Origin: Kribbella capetownensis
Lineage (GTDB): Bacteria; Actinomycetota; Actinomycetes; Propionibacteriales; Kribbellaceae
Length of the DNA: 64,000 nucleotides
Assembly (NCBI RefSeq): GCF_004331485.1
Contig: NZ_SJKD01000002.1
Coordinates: 124,001-188,000, forward strand
Direction: 5' to 3'
The translations under genes were made by a program, and so were the position numbers. This document shows, in pieces, positions 25,064-35,056 of this stretch. The notes beneath the pieces are model-generated. The model saw nothing but the letters and a program-made list of their open reading frames with translations, was not told the DNA's origin and searched no databases. How positions within the stretch are numbered: the stretch's first letter is position 1; each line of letters starts with the position of its first letter.

Positions 25064-26779
25064 ATGGCGCAGACAGTGTCGGAGACCCAACCAGCCGCCG
25101 ACTCACCGAAGCCGGAGCCGGCGACGATCTCAGGTGGACACCTGGTCGCCAAGGCACTGAAGGCCGAGGGCATCGACGTGATCTTCACCCTGTGTGGCGG
25201 TCACATCATCGACATCTACGACGGCTGTGTCGACGAGGGCATCGCCGTCGTCGACGTCCGGCACGAGCAGGTCGCCGCGCACGCCGCGGACGGCTACGCG
25301 CGGGTGACCGGTAGGCCCGGCTGCGCGGTCGTCACCGCCGGCCCCGGTACGACGGATGCCGTCACCGGCGTCGCGAACGCCTTCCGTGCGGAGAGCCCGA
25401 TGCTGCTGATCGGCGGCCAGGGCGCGCTGAACCAGCACAAGATGGGGTCCCTGCAGGACCTGCCGCACGTCGACATGATGACGCCGATCACCAAGTTCGC
25501 CGCGACCGTGCCGCACACCGCGCGGGCCGCGGACATGGTCTCGATGGCGTTCCGCGAGTGCTACAACGGCGCGCCCGGCCCGTCGTTCCTGGAGATCCCG
25601 CGCGACATCCTGGACAACTCGGTCCCGGTCGACTCGGCGACGGTCCCGGAGGCCGGTCACTACCGGGCCTCCACCAAGAGCATCGGCGACCCGGCGAACG
25701 TCGAGGCGCTGGCCGACCTGCTGGTCCGGGCCGAGAAGCCCGTCGTCCTGCTGGGCAGCCAGGTCTGGACGTCTCGCGGCAGCGACGCCGCAACCAAGTT
25801 CGCCCGCACGCTCGACATTCCGGTGTTCATGAACGGCTCGGCCCGCGGCACGCTGCCGCCCGGCGACCCGCACCACTTCCACCTGTCCCGGCGGTACGGG
25901 TTCAACAACGCCGACCTGATCCTGATCGTCGGTACGCCGTTCGACTTCCGGATGGGCTACGGCCGTCGGCTGCCGAAGAGCGCGACCGTGGTCCAGATCG
26001 ACATGGACTACCGCACCGTCGGCAAGAACCGCGACATCGACCTCGGCCTGGTCGGCGACCCGGGCGCGATCCTGGCCGCGGTCACCCAGGCGGCGTCGGG
26101 CCGGGTCAAGAAGGTCGACCGCAAGCCCTGGTTCGCCGAACTGCGTGCCGAGGAGGACGCGGCGTACCAGAAGCGGCTGCCCCGGCAGCTGTCCGACGCG
26201 AACCCGATCCACCCGCTGCGGCTCGCGCACGAGATCAACGAGTTCCTCACCGAGGACTCGATCTACATCGGCGACGGCGGCGACATCGTCACCTTCTCCG
26301 GTGGCGTCGTCCAGCCGAAGTCGCCCGGCCACTGGATGGACCCGGGACCGCTCGGGACCCTCGGCGTCGGCATCCCGTTCGTCCTCGCGGCGAAGTACGC
26401 GCGGCCGGACAAGGAAGTGGTCGCACTGTTCGGTGACGGCGCCTTCTCCTTGACCGGCTGGGACTTCGAGACGCTGGTCCGCTTCAAGCTCCCGTTCGTC
26501 GGTGTCGTCGGCAACAACTCGTCGATGAACCAGATCCGCTACGGCCAGGAGGCCAAGTACGGCCACGACCGCGGCCGGATCGGCAACACGCTCGGCGACG
26601 TGAAGTACGACGAGTTCGCCAAGATGCTCGGCGGGTACGGCGAGGAGGTCCGCGACCCGAAGGAGATCGGGCCGGCCATGCAGCGGGCCCGCGAGTCCGG
26701 GCTGCCCTCGCTCATCAACGTGTGGGTCGACCCGGACGCGTACGCGCCCGGAACCATGAACCAGACGATGTACAAGTGA
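25064..26779 (+). CDS. oxc: TPP-dependent oxalyl-CoA decarboxylase / 2-hydroxyacyl-CoA lyase family
   Basis: A 571-residue enzyme starting at ATG 25064. It has the three domains of the thiamine diphosphate decarboxylases: the PYR domain with the cofactor-activating Glu68 ([19 protein letters not shown]), the central domain, and the PP domain with [15 protein letters not shown] (GDG at 457-459) ending in NN (TPP/Mg motif). The C-terminus closes with [11 protein letters not shown]. It is clearly not acetolactate synthase by context: the next gene is formyl-CoA:oxalate CoA-transferase. It should split oxalyl-CoA into CO2 and formyl-CoA. The sequence is however rather far from the Oxalobacter enzyme and also fits actinobacterial 2-hydroxyacyl-CoA lyases, which make formyl-CoA from 2-hydroxyacyl-CoA; hence the dual name. 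Confidence 0.8.
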   Translation: MAQTVSETQPAADSPKPEPATISGGHLVAKALKAEGIDVIFTLCGGHIIDIYDGCVDEGIAVVDVRHEQVAAHAADGYARVTGRPGCAVVTAGPGTTDAVTGVANAFRAESPMLLIGGQGALNQHKMGSLQDLPHVDMMTPITKFAATVPHTARAADMVSMAFRECYNGAPGPSFLEIPRDILDNSVPVDSATVPEAGHYRASTKSIGDPANVEALADLLVRAEKPVVLLGSQVWTSRGSDAATKFARTLDIPVFMNGSARGTLPPGDPHHFHLSRRYGFNNADLILIVGTPFDFRMGYGRRLPKSATVVQIDMDYRTVGKNRDIDLGLVGDPGAILAAVTQAASGRVKKVDRKPWFAELRAEEDAAYQKRLPRQLSDANPIHPLRLAHEINEFLTEDSIYIGDGGDIVTFSGGVVQPKSPGHWMDPGPLGTLGVGIPFVLAAKYARPDKEVVALFGDGAFSLTGWDFETLVRFKLPFVGVVGNNSSMNQIRYGQEAKYGHDRGRIGNTLGDVKYDEFAKMLGGYGEEVRDPKEIGPAMQRARESGLPSLINVWVDPDAYAPGTMNQTMYK

Positions 26780-26804
26780 TCGCACAAGTAGGGGAGGACT
26801 CCTT

Positions 26805-28031
26805 ATGACCAAGGCCCTCGACGGGGTTCGCGTACTCGACATGACGCACGTGCAGTCGGGACCGTCCTGTACTCAGCTCCTCGCCTGGCTCGGCGCCGAT
26901 GTGATCAAGCTCGAGGCGCCCACCGGCGACATCACCCGCCAGCAGCTGCGCGACATCCCCGACGTCGACAGCCTCTACTTCACGATGCTCAACTGCAACA
27001 AGCGCAGCATCACGCTGAACATGAAGTCCGACCGGGGCAAGGAGATCTTCACCGACCTGGTCAAGGACGCCGACGTCCTGGTGGAGAACTTCGCCCCCGG
27101 CGCGATCGACCGGATGGGCTTCACCTGGGACCGGCTGCAGCTGATCAACCCGAAGCTGGTCTACGCCTCGATCAAGGGCTTCGGCCCCGGCCGGTACGAG
27201 GACTTCAAGGCCTACGAGGTGGTTGCCCAGGCGATGGGCGGCGCGATGAGCACCACCGGGTTCGAGGACGGCCCGCCGACCGCCACCGGCGCGCAGATCG
27301 GTGACTCGGGGACCGGCATCCACCTGGTCGCCGGCATCCTGGCCGCGCTGCTCCAGCGGACCAACACCGGCAAGGGCCAGCGGGTGAGCGTGGCGATGCA
27401 GGAGGCCGTGCTCAACCTGACCCGGGTCAAGCTGCGCGACCAGCAGCGGCTCACGCACGGGCCGCTGCCCGAGTACCCGAACGACAACTTCGAGGACGAG
27501 GTACCGCGCTCCGGCAACGCCTCCGGTGGCGGCCAGCCCGGCTGGGCGCTGCGGTGCGCGCCGGGCGGGCCGAACGACTACATCTACGTGATCGTGCAGC
27601 CGCCCGGCTGGGCCCCGATCGCGAACCTGATCGGCAAGCCGGAACTGGCCGACGACCCGGACTGGGCGACGCCGGCCGCGCGGCTGGACAAGCTCGACAA
27701 GATGTTCGCGCTGATCGAGCAGTGGACCGAGCAGCACACGAAGTTCGAGGTGATGGACAAGCTCAACGCCCTGAACGTGCCGTGCGGGCCGATCATGTCG
27801 ACCCGTGAGCTGATCGAGGACGAGACGCTGGCCGAGCTCGGCGCCGTGGTCGAGGTGAAGCACCCGCAGCGGGGCAGCTTCAAGACCGTCGGCTGCCCGC
27901 TCAAGCTGTCCGACTCCCCGGTCCAGGTCGAGGCCTCGCCCGGTCTCGGCGAGCACAACTCCGTCGTCTACGGATCGCTCGGCATCGACACCGCCGAGCT
28001 CGAGGAACTCAAGGCAGCCGGCGTCATCTGA
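26805..28031 (+). CDS. frc: formyl-CoA:oxalate CoA-transferase
   Basis: A 408-residue class III (CaiB/BaiF) CoA-transferase starting at ATG 26805. It is strikingly like Oxalobacter Frc: [20 protein letters not shown] at the start, [40 protein letters not shown], the catalytic Asp167 in GDSGTGIHL (Asp169 in Oxalobacter), [20 protein letters not shown], and the glycine loop [11 protein letters not shown] that closes over the active site. It moves CoA from formyl-CoA (or succinyl-CoA) to oxalate, giving oxalyl-CoA for the decarboxylase. The gene lies 25 bases after oxc and 37 before the acyl-CoA ligase. Confidence 0.95.
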   Translation: MTKALDGVRVLDMTHVQSGPSCTQLLAWLGADVIKLEAPTGDITRQQLRDIPDVDSLYFTMLNCNKRSITLNMKSDRGKEIFTDLVKDADVLVENFAPGAIDRMGFTWDRLQLINPKLVYASIKGFGPGRYEDFKAYEVVAQAMGGAMSTTGFEDGPPTATGAQIGDSGTGIHLVAGILAALLQRTNTGKGQRVSVAMQEAVLNLTRVKLRDQQRLTHGPLPEYPNDNFEDEVPRSGNASGGGQPGWALRCAPGGPNDYIYVIVQPPGWAPIANLIGKPELADDPDWATPAARLDKLDKMFALIEQWTEQHTKFEVMDKLNALNVPCGPIMSTRELIEDETLAELGAVVEVKHPQRGSFKTVGCPLKLSDSPVQVEASPGLGEHNSVVYGSLGIDTAELEELKAAGVI

Positions 28032-28068
28032 CGCCGACCTCTCCCCGCATCCCTGAAGGAGCGCAGGC

Positions 28069-30213
28069 ATGACCTATGACAAGGCAGCAGTCCGAACCAT
28101 CCTCGACCAGGCTCTGGCGGACGGCCGCACCTCTCTGGGCGCGCCCGAGGCCAAGCTGGTCGCGGACGCGTACGGCATCCCGACGCCGGGTGAGGGGCTG
28201 GCCACGACTGCCGAGGGAGCCGCCGGTCTCGCGGCCGAGATCGGTTTCCCCGTCGTGCTGAAGATCGTCTCGCCGGACATCCTGCACAAGACCGATGCCG
28301 GTGGCGTGGTCGTCGGCGTCGACAGTGCCGAGGCGGCCAAGGCGGCGTACGAGAAGATCATCGCCAACGCCAAGGCCTACCAGACCGACGCGGAGATCGT
28401 CGGTGTGCAGGTGCAGAAGATGCTGGTCACCGGCGGCGACGTGCAGGAGGTCATCGTCGGCGCGGTCACCGACCAGACGTTCGGCAAGGTGGTCGCGTTC
28501 GGGCTGGGCGGCGTCCTGGTCGAGGTACTCAAGGACGTCACCTTCCGGCTCGCGCCGCTGACCGGCGCCGAGGCCCGGGCGATGGTCGACGGGATCGGTG
28601 CGCACGAGATGCTGAACGGCGTCCGCGGCGCGAAGCCGGTCGACAAGGACGCGGTGGCGGACCTGATCCAGCGGCTGTCGGACCTGGTCAACGACTTCCC
28701 GCAGTTCGCCGAGGTGGACCTGAACCCGGTGCTGGCCGGGCCGGACGGTGCCACCGCGGTGGACTTCCGGATCATCGTGGACGCCGAGGCCGGCAAGCCG
28801 GTCGAGCGGTACAGCCAGGAGGAGATCCTGACCGCGATGACGCGGATCATGAAGCCGCGTGCGGTGGCCGTGATCGGGGCGTCGAACGAGACCGGCAAGA
28901 TCGGCAACTCGGTGATGAAGAACCTGGTCAACGGCGGGTACGCCGGGGACATCTACCCGGTCAACCCCAAGGGTGGCGAGGTACTCGGGCTGAAGGCGTT
29001 CCCGAGCATCACCGACATCCCCGGCGACGTCGACGTCGCGGTGTTCGCGGTCCCGGCCAAGTTCGTCGCCGGTGCCCTCGAGCAGTGCGGCCAGAAGGGC
29101 GTCGCGGGCGCGATCCTGATCCCGTCCGGGTTCGCCGAGACCGGCGAGCAGGAACTGCAGGACGAGGTCGTTGCCATCGCCAAGAAACACGACGTGCGGA
29201 TTCTCGGCCCGAACATCTACGGCTACTACTACCTGCCGGAGAGCCTCTGCGCGACGTTCTGTACGCCGTACGACGTCCGCGGCAGTGTGGCGCTGTCGTC
29301 ACAGTCGGGCGGTATCGGGATGGCGATCCTGGGCTTCAGCCGGTCCAGCCGGATGGGCGTCTCCGCGATCGTTGGGGTAGGCAACAAGGCCGACATCGAC
29401 GAGGATGACCTCCTGACGTTCTTCGAGAGCGACGACAACACCAACCTGATCGCCATGCACCTGGAGGATTTGAAGGACGGCCGGGCGTTCGCCGAGACGG
29501 CGGCCCGGGTGTCGAAGAAGAAGCCGGTCGTCGTCCTGAAGGCCGGCCGCACCGACCTGGGCGCGCGGGCCGCGAGTTCGCACACCGGCGCGCTGGCCGG
29601 CAACGACAAGGTGTACGACGACATCCTGCGACAGAGCGGTGTGGTCCGGGCCCCAGGGCTGAACGAGATGCTCCAGTACGCCCGTGGCATCCCGCTGCTG
29701 CCGACGCCGAAGGGCGAGAACGTCGTCATCATCACCGGCGCGGGCGGTTCCGGCGTACTGCTCTCGGATGCCTGTGTCGACGCGCGCCTGACCCTGATGG
29801 ACATCCCGGCCGACCTGGACGCGGCGTTCCGCAAGTTCATCCCGCCGTTCGGTGCCGCCGGCAACCCGGTCGACATCACCGGTGGCGAGCCGCCGTCGAC
29901 GTACCGCAACACGATCGCGCTCGGCCTGGAGGACGAGCGGATCCACTCGCTCATCCTGGGCTACTGGCACACGATCGTGACGCCGCCGATGGTGTTCGCG
30001 AAGCTGGTCGCCGAGGTGGTGGAGGAGTATCGCGCCAAGGGCATCGACAAGCCGGTGGTGGCCTCACTGTCCGGTGACGTCGAGGTCGAGGAAGCAAGTC
30101 AGTACCTGTTCGACCACGGAGTGGTCGCCTACCCGTACACCACCGAGACACCGGTCCAGGTGCTCGGTGCGAAGTACCGCTGGGCCCGCAACGCCGGGCC
30201 GCTCGGTTCCTGA
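28069..30213 (+). CDS. ADP-forming acyl-CoA ligase, fused beta-alpha form
   Basis: A 714-residue protein starting at ATG 28069 (AAGGAG site). Residues 1-235 are an ATP-grasp domain (GFPVVLKIVSPDILHKTDAGGVVVGV, EVDLNPVLAGPDG). Residues about 255-350 are the CoA-binding Rossmann domain (PRAVAVIGASNETGKIGNSVMKNL). A ligase domain follows (GSVALSSQSGGIGMAIL, and SSHTGALAGNDKVYDDI, whose His is the phospho-carrier). This is the NDP-forming acetyl-CoA synthetase family, with the ATP-grasp part first. In this operon it may charge oxalate, formate or acetate with CoA and so prime or refill the CoA-transfer cycle; the substrate is not shown by sequence. It lies third after oxc and frc. Confidence 0.85.
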   Translation: MTYDKAAVRTILDQALADGRTSLGAPEAKLVADAYGIPTPGEGLATTAEGAAGLAAEIGFPVVLKIVSPDILHKTDAGGVVVGVDSAEAAKAAYEKIIANAKAYQTDAEIVGVQVQKMLVTGGDVQEVIVGAVTDQTFGKVVAFGLGGVLVEVLKDVTFRLAPLTGAEARAMVDGIGAHEMLNGVRGAKPVDKDAVADLIQRLSDLVNDFPQFAEVDLNPVLAGPDGATAVDFRIIVDAEAGKPVERYSQEEILTAMTRIMKPRAVAVIGASNETGKIGNSVMKNLVNGGYAGDIYPVNPKGGEVLGLKAFPSITDIPGDVDVAVFAVPAKFVAGALEQCGQKGVAGAILIPSGFAETGEQELQDEVVAIAKKHDVRILGPNIYGYYYLPESLCATFCTPYDVRGSVALSSQSGGIGMAILGFSRSSRMGVSAIVGVGNKADIDEDDLLTFFESDDNTNLIAMHLEDLKDGRAFAETAARVSKKKPVVVLKAGRTDLGARAASSHTGALAGNDKVYDDILRQSGVVRAPGLNEMLQYARGIPLLPTPKGENVVIITGAGGSGVLLSDACVDARLTLMDIPADLDAAFRKFIPPFGAAGNPVDITGGEPPSTYRNTIALGLEDERIHSLILGYWHTIVTPPMVFAKLVAEVVEEYRAKGIDKPVVASLSGDVEVEEASQYLFDHGVVAYPYTTETPVQVLGAKYRWARNAGPLGS

Positions 30214-30244
30214 AAGTCCCCAACCTGTTCGGAGGAAGCCGGTG

Positions 30245-30304
30245 ATGCTGTTGGTCAGGGGGGAGTGCACGGGGGAGCGTCAAGCCAAGCTGGCGTCGAT
30301 CTAA
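30245..30304 (+). CDS. possible 19-residue leader peptide before the Nramp-like gene
   Basis: ATG 30245 (or GTG 30242) is preceded by a strong GGAGGAAG site and opens a 19-codon frame, MLLVRGECTGERQAKLASI, whose stop codon (TAA, 30302-30304) overlaps the AAGGAG ribosome site of the transporter gene. The arrangement suggests translational coupling or attenuation by ribosomes on this small frame. The peptide has no family and may not itself matter. No homologue evidence is available, so it could be chance. Confidence 0.4.
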   Translation: MLLVRGECTGERQAKLASI

Positions 30305-30314
30305 GGAGTCCGCC

Positions 30315-31814
30315 TTGGACGTCACAAGCAAGACCTCAGAAGTACCTGAAGAGCCGGCCGGCACGGCCGTCACCGAAAAGGTCTGGAAGGCCGGCCGGCT
30401 CGAACCGATGCCGATCCGGAAGCTTCCGGACGCACCACCGTCCATGCACATCCTCGGACCGACCGTGTTCCTGGTCGCGCTGGGCGTGGGCATGGGTGAG
30501 TCCTACATGTGGCCCCGCCTGGTGCTGGTGTTCGGCCCGGACATCCGCTGGTTGTTCCTGGTCGGCGTCACGCTGCAGGCTTTCGTGCTGCTGGAGATGG
30601 CCCGGTACGCGATGGCGACCGGGGAGAGCATCTTCTTCGGCGCGGCGCGGGTCTTCAAACCGATGATGTGGTTCTTCTACGTCGCGGCGATCCTGATCTA
30701 TATGTGGCCCGGGCATCTGTCGGCCGGGGCCGCAGCTTTCGAGGAGATCACCGGCATACCCTGGCAGGTCACCGCGTGCGTGGCTCTGGTGTTCGTCGGT
30801 GTGCTGTTCAGTCTGCTGTCGGTGATCTACAACTTCCTCGAGAAACTCCTCGGCCTGCTGATCGGCCTGCTGGTCGTCGGTACGTCGGTGATCGCGGCGA
30901 TCGTGGGCAACTGGGACGATCTGGGCCAGACCCTGCAGGGCATGTTCGCGTTCGGGTTCTTCCCGGAGAAGGCACTGTCCGAGGCCTGGTTCCCGATCGT
31001 GGTCGGTTCGATCGCGTTCGCCGGTCCGTCCGGTATGCAGCAGATGTGGTACACGCTGCAGTTGCGCGACAGCGGTGCGGCGATGGGGTCGCACATCCCG
31101 AAGATCCGTGGTCTGCGCTCGGCCGACCAGGCCGAGTCGATGCCGTCGCGGGGCTTCATGTTCGACACCGAGGACCCGGCCGAGATGCAGAAGTGGAAGG
31201 GGTGGCGCAAGTGGGTCACCTTCGACGCCCTGCTGCTGTTCTGGGGCATCACCATGCTGGTCACGATCTCGTTCACCGTGCTGGCCATGTCGGCGGCCCG
31301 GACGAACCCGGACGTGGCCAGTCTGATCGAGGGCGGTGACCGCGACGCCGCGCTGTCGGCGATGTCGGACGCGTTCGCGTCGGCCGGCAGCCCGATCCTG
31401 GGCACGCTGTTTTTCGCCTTCATCGCGCTGATCGGGCTGAACGCGACCCTGGGTCTGTTCGACTCGTTCTCCCGCGGTCAGGCCGACATGACGTACTACT
31501 TCGTGCCGGGGGCCAAACGGTTCTCGATGTCGAAGCTGTACGCCGGGTTCCTGTGGGGCGTGATCACGTTCGGCATCCTGATCCTGCTGTTCGGTCCGGC
31601 CGACGGCCCGGCCGGGATCCTGGACATCCTCGCCTTCTTGTCCACGTTCGCGATGGGTGCCTACTGCATCGTGTTGCTCCTGGTGAACAACAAGCTGCTG
31701 CCCAAACCGATCCGGCCCGGGCCGGTGCGCAACGTGATCATCGGGTTCGGCGCGGTGTTCTATCTCGGCATGCTGTTCTACAGCCTGATCCGCTTCGGTG
31801 TGGTTGTGAGCTGA
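30315..31814 (+). CDS. Nramp-like (APC superfamily) transporter without canonical metal motif
   Basis: A 499-residue membrane protein starting at TTG 30315, with AAGGAG 6 bases upstream. After an 45-residue soluble start come 11-12 membrane helices. The fold looks like Nramp: GPTVFLVALGVGMGESYMWP in helix 1 and GSIAFAGPSGMQQMWYTLQLRDSG at helix 6. In metal-transporting Nramp proteins helix 1 carries DPGN and helix 6 carries MPH or similar; here helix 1 reads GMGES and the helix 6 metal Met is not in the usual setting. The protein is therefore unlikely to be a plain Mn/Fe importer. Being in the oxc-frc-ligase operon and followed by a small membrane protein, it is a candidate carboxylate carrier. 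Confidence 0.75.
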   Translation: MDVTSKTSEVPEEPAGTAVTEKVWKAGRLEPMPIRKLPDAPPSMHILGPTVFLVALGVGMGESYMWPRLVLVFGPDIRWLFLVGVTLQAFVLLEMARYAMATGESIFFGAARVFKPMMWFFYVAAILIYMWPGHLSAGAAAFEEITGIPWQVTACVALVFVGVLFSLLSVIYNFLEKLLGLLIGLLVVGTSVIAAIVGNWDDLGQTLQGMFAFGFFPEKALSEAWFPIVVGSIAFAGPSGMQQMWYTLQLRDSGAAMGSHIPKIRGLRSADQAESMPSRGFMFDTEDPAEMQKWKGWRKWVTFDALLLFWGITMLVTISFTVLAMSAARTNPDVASLIEGGDRDAALSAMSDAFASAGSPILGTLFFAFIALIGLNATLGLFDSFSRGQADMTYYFVPGAKRFSMSKLYAGFLWGVITFGILILLFGPADGPAGILDILAFLSTFAMGAYCIVLLLVNNKLLPKPIRPGPVRNVIIGFGAVFYLGMLFYSLIRFGVVVS

Positions 31815-31816
31815 CC

Positions 31817-32359
31817 ATGACACAGACAGCTGATCTGAAGCAGCTCGCGGAGTTCTCGGTGCCGGCCGTCTCGGTGGGTGCCGCAGCCGGAGTGATCGCC
31901 GGAGGGTTGGCCGCGTTCGTCGGCCAGCCCTTCGGCTGGGCGGTGGCGACCGGGCTCGGCCTGGGCGTCCCGCTGATGCTCTTCGGCGCCGGGTACGCCG
32001 TTCTGATGGGCACGGGCAAGATCCCCGCCGGGGTGTTCGCACCGGCGGCGGTCTACTGGGTGATCGCCTTCCCGCTCTCTCTGCTGGTGCATTCCGTCGT
32101 GACCGAATGGGTGGTGACCGGTACGCCGGGCCTGCCGCCGGAACCGTGGAAGTTCCTCGCGTTCCGGGCCCTGGTCAGTATGGGCTTCGCGATCGGCTTC
32201 CTGTGGATGCACGAGCAGATCGGGCGGCACTGGTGGCCGCACATCCTGGAACGCAACATCTACGCACGGCGGACGGTGGAGCAGTACTCCCATCTCGCCG
32301 CCGCGCTCGAGGCACGCAAGGCCGCGACGGGGCGTGGTCGCAAGAAGCGTGTCGCCTGA
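31817..32359 (+). CDS. small membrane protein, partner of the Nramp-like carrier
   Basis: A 180-residue protein starting at ATG 31817, two bases after the transporter stop. It has about four hydrophobic segments (VSVGAAAGVIAGGLAAFVG; WAVATGLGLGVPLMLFGAGY; GVFAPAAVYWVIAFPLSLLV; FRALVSMGFAIGFLWM) and a basic soluble tail (LEARKAATGRGRKKRVA). I know no family for it. It ends the operon; a clear terminator follows. It is most likely an accessory subunit of the carrier just upstream. Confidence 0.75.
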   Translation: MTQTADLKQLAEFSVPAVSVGAAAGVIAGGLAAFVGQPFGWAVATGLGLGVPLMLFGAGYAVLMGTGKIPAGVFAPAAVYWVIAFPLSLLVHSVVTEWVVTGTPGLPPEPWKFLAFRALVSMGFAIGFLWMHEQIGRHWWPHILERNIYARRTVEQYSHLAAALEARKAATGRGRKKRVA

Positions 32360-32372
32360 AGAGTTCCCCGCC

Positions 32373-32407
32373 GGTAGCCCGCAACCAGTCTCTGGTTGCG
32401 GGCTACC
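32373..32407 (+). terminator. intrinsic terminator of the oxc-frc operon
   Basis: GGTAGCCCGCAACC and its exact complement form a 14-base-pair stem with a 7-base loop, followed by GTTTTC, 13 bases after the last stop of the operon. Confidence 0.88.
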
Positions 32408-32511
32408 GTTTTCTGCGCACCCGGTCCAGGACGCCTGATTCCGGTTTCACCCCATCGGGGCGATGCCGGGCGTCTGCCGGTAACCCCACAGTCGAAGAAG
32501 GGACAGGGGTC

Positions 32512-32539
32512 GCACCGTCCACTTCTTGCCGGACGGTGC
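32512..32539 (+). repeat. hairpin in the leader of the LuxR regulator
   Basis: GCACCGTCC and GGACGGTGC form a 9-base-pair stem with a 10-base loop, 31 bases upstream of the start at 32570. It has no T-run and could be a leader structure or part of an operator. Confidence 0.4.
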
Positions 32540-32569
32540 GGAGCAGGCTGTGCGGGAGGGGGCCCCGGC

Positions 32570-35038
32570 ATGAGGGTGGATTTGCGGGCGGAGCGTATCG
32601 GATCGCGCACTGCGGGTGGGTCCGCGCTGAGATCCGTGATCGAGCCGGCCATTCCGCCCAGCCGGATCCGTCCGCCGGCACCGCCCTTCCGCGTCGTCCA
32701 GCGGCCACGGTTGCTCGACCGCATCTCGCGGGCTGTCCGGGAGGCTCCGCTGACACTGGTCAGCGCACCGGCCGGGTTCGGCAAGACGGTCCTGACCGCG
32801 GCGTGGGCCAGGAGCCACCGACAGGCACAGGTGGCCTGGCTCTCACTGGCCGACCGCGACGAGACCTTCGTCCCGGATGTTCGCTGCGCGCTCGCCGACG
32901 CGGGCGTCGCGAACGCCGGCGGTCCGAAGAGTGCGGGCCTCGACGCGCTCGCCGAGCAGTTGCTGCTTGCTGACGGACCGGTAGTTCTCGTGCTCGATGG
33001 CGCCGAACGGGTATGCCAGCCGTTGGTCTTCGAACAGTTGGACCGGCTGCTCGACACGACCGGGGACCGGCTCCGGGTCCTGATGACGACCCGGGTGGAT
33101 CCGCCGCTGCCGTTGCACCGGTACAGGCTGGAGGGCACGCTCGCTGAGCTCCGGTCCGACGACCTTGCCTTCACCGGTCCAGAAGTCGATGCGTTGCTCG
33201 GCGTCCACGACATCACCCAGCCGGAGGCAGCCCGGGACGTGCTCGACCGGACCGAGGGCTGGGCGGCCGGCGTCCGGCTGGCAGCGCTGGCACTCCGTGC
33301 CGGTGACCACCGAAACCTGCCGGCGGGGTTCTCGACCGACTACCTGGCCGCGGAGGTGTTCGGTGATCTCGCCGCGGACGATCGCGACTTCCTGCTCAGG
33401 ATCAGCCTGGTCGACGACCTCGTCCCGGAGCTCGGTGCCGCGCTGACGGACCGCCCGGACGCGGACGAGGTGCTGCAGCGGATGGCAATCGGCAACACCT
33501 TCGTCCAACCGGTGCCCGGACGCGCCGGTCACTACCGGATCCACCCGCTCTTCCGTGCATTCCTTCGCAGCAAACTGGACCGCACGCTGCCCTCCGCAAT
33601 CGGCAACCTGCAGCGGCGGGCCGCGGACTGGTACGGCGCGAACGGCCGAATGCTGCAGGCCGTCAGGCACGCCACCGAGACGGGGGACTGGGAACGTGCC
33701 GCCGGCTTTGTCGTCGACGGGCTGGGCGTCGGAGACCTGCTGCTGCCGACGCGGATTGACTCCGAGCTGGCCCGCTGCCTGTCGGCGATGCCAGACCTGG
33801 ACTCCGCAAACGTCCAACTCGTTCGCGCCGCGATTGCAGTCGCGGACCATGATGTCGCTGCGGCCGCGGAATGCCTTGCGCACTGTGCAGTGGATCCGCC
33901 GGTCAGCAGCGGTTGGCCTGTGTCGGCCGCCGTCGTGACCACGCTGATGCACCACAGGTCCGGCAGCATCGACCAGACCTTGCTCGCCGCGCGTGCGGCG
34001 CGGGAGGAACTGGCAGCGCACGGGAACGCCGTACTGAAAGCGCTGGTTGTGAGTGCGGAGGGCACGACGTACCTCCGCGGCGGCGACCTCGACCTCGCGT
34101 GTGCTGTGCTCGCCGACGCGGTCCGGACAGCCGCCGCGGGTGACCGCGAGGATCTCCGGTTGCGGTGCCTTGCCACGCTGGCGCTTGCCGAGGCCTGCCG
34201 TGGGCATCTGTCCCGCGCACAAGCGCTCGCGGACACCGCCGAGCGACTCGCCGCAGAGTCTGTCGCCGCGGCGGAGCGTCCCGCCGCAACACATCTGGCC
34301 CACTTGTGGGTGGCGCTCGAACGTCAGGACCTCGCCCGGGCCCAGCATTCCCTCGACCGCGCTCGCCGGCTCCCCGAGACGCAGGACGACAGCCTGCTGA
34401 GCGCAGTGTCCTGGCTGTTGCGCGTCCGGCTGTTGCGGGACCGGGGCGACCGGGTCGGTGCCCGGTGTGCGTTGAGGAACCCGGAACCGCCGGACAGCTG
34501 GCTGCGCGGATCCATTGCGGCCGAAGCGGCGGGTGTCGGCCTGGACCTGGCGGGGCCGAACGACGTGATCCGTCACCGGACGACGACCGCGTCGCAGCGG
34601 GTGCAGGAACTCCTGGATCACGCGCAGGCCGAATGGCTCGCGGGGAATGTCCGCGGTGGCCGGTCCTGGGTCGCCAAGGCGTTGCTGCTGGCTCGCGGCG
34701 AGCGGATCCGCCGTCCGTTCAGGCACACCCCGGAGCGGCTCCAGGCGGTCATCCGCAACGATGCCGGCCTGCGCTCGCTGGCCGGCTGGTTGCGACCGGG
34801 CCAGACCACGGACCCGGATCCGGCGGACGACCCGGCAGCGGTCTTCGAGGAACTGTCGGAGCGGGAGCTCGACGTACTGCGGTTGCTCGCGACGCTGCGC
34901 ACCACCTACGAGATCAGCGCCGAGTTGTTCATCTCGGTCAACACCGTGAAGACGCACGTCCGGAACATCCTGCGGAAACTCTCGGTGTCGAGCCGCAACG
35001 ACGCCGTCCGCCGGGCTTGGGATCTCGACCTGATCTGA
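32570..35038 (+). CDS. MalT-like STAND ATPase with C-terminal LuxR domain
   Basis: An 822-residue regulator. ATG 32570 is chosen for the GGGAGGGGG site upstream. The N-terminal [20 protein letters not shown] segment and Walker [17 protein letters not shown] (about residues 63-78) begin the NTPase module; the Walker B strand is [11 protein letters not shown] long helical repeat region follows. The LuxR helix-turn-helix is [45 protein letters not shown] (about residues 763-807). Such proteins activate transcription after binding ligand and ATP. The cydAB operon starts 18 bases after its stop on the same strand, so it is a likely target or is co-transcribed. Confidence 0.9.
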   Translation: MRVDLRAERIGSRTAGGSALRSVIEPAIPPSRIRPPAPPFRVVQRPRLLDRISRAVREAPLTLVSAPAGFGKTVLTAAWARSHRQAQVAWLSLADRDETFVPDVRCALADAGVANAGGPKSAGLDALAEQLLLADGPVVLVLDGAERVCQPLVFEQLDRLLDTTGDRLRVLMTTRVDPPLPLHRYRLEGTLAELRSDDLAFTGPEVDALLGVHDITQPEAARDVLDRTEGWAAGVRLAALALRAGDHRNLPAGFSTDYLAAEVFGDLAADDRDFLLRISLVDDLVPELGAALTDRPDADEVLQRMAIGNTFVQPVPGRAGHYRIHPLFRAFLRSKLDRTLPSAIGNLQRRAADWYGANGRMLQAVRHATETGDWERAAGFVVDGLGVGDLLLPTRIDSELARCLSAMPDLDSANVQLVRAAIAVADHDVAAAAECLAHCAVDPPVSSGWPVSAAVVTTLMHHRSGSIDQTLLAARAAREELAAHGNAVLKALVVSAEGTTYLRGGDLDLACAVLADAVRTAAAGDREDLRLRCLATLALAEACRGHLSRAQALADTAERLAAESVAAAERPAATHLAHLWVALERQDLARAQHSLDRARRLPETQDDSLLSAVSWLLRVRLLRDRGDRVGARCALRNPEPPDSWLRGSIAAEAAGVGLDLAGPNDVIRHRTTTASQRVQELLDHAQAEWLAGNVRGGRSWVAKALLLARGERIRRPFRHTPERLQAVIRNDAGLRSLAGWLRPGQTTDPDPADDPAAVFEELSERELDVLRLLATLRTTYEISAELFISVNTVKTHVRNILRKLSVSSRNDAVRRAWDLDLI

Positions 35039-35056
35039 CCGATCAAGGAGGCTCGG

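Noticed and set aside
25064..26779. Acetolactate synthase for the TPP enzyme
   Set aside because: No small subunit gene or ilv neighbours; the following frc gene points to oxalyl-CoA or hydroxyacyl-CoA chemistry.
25130..26842. Long minus-strand frame across oxc
   Set aside because: Shadow of a gene with clear TPP motifs.
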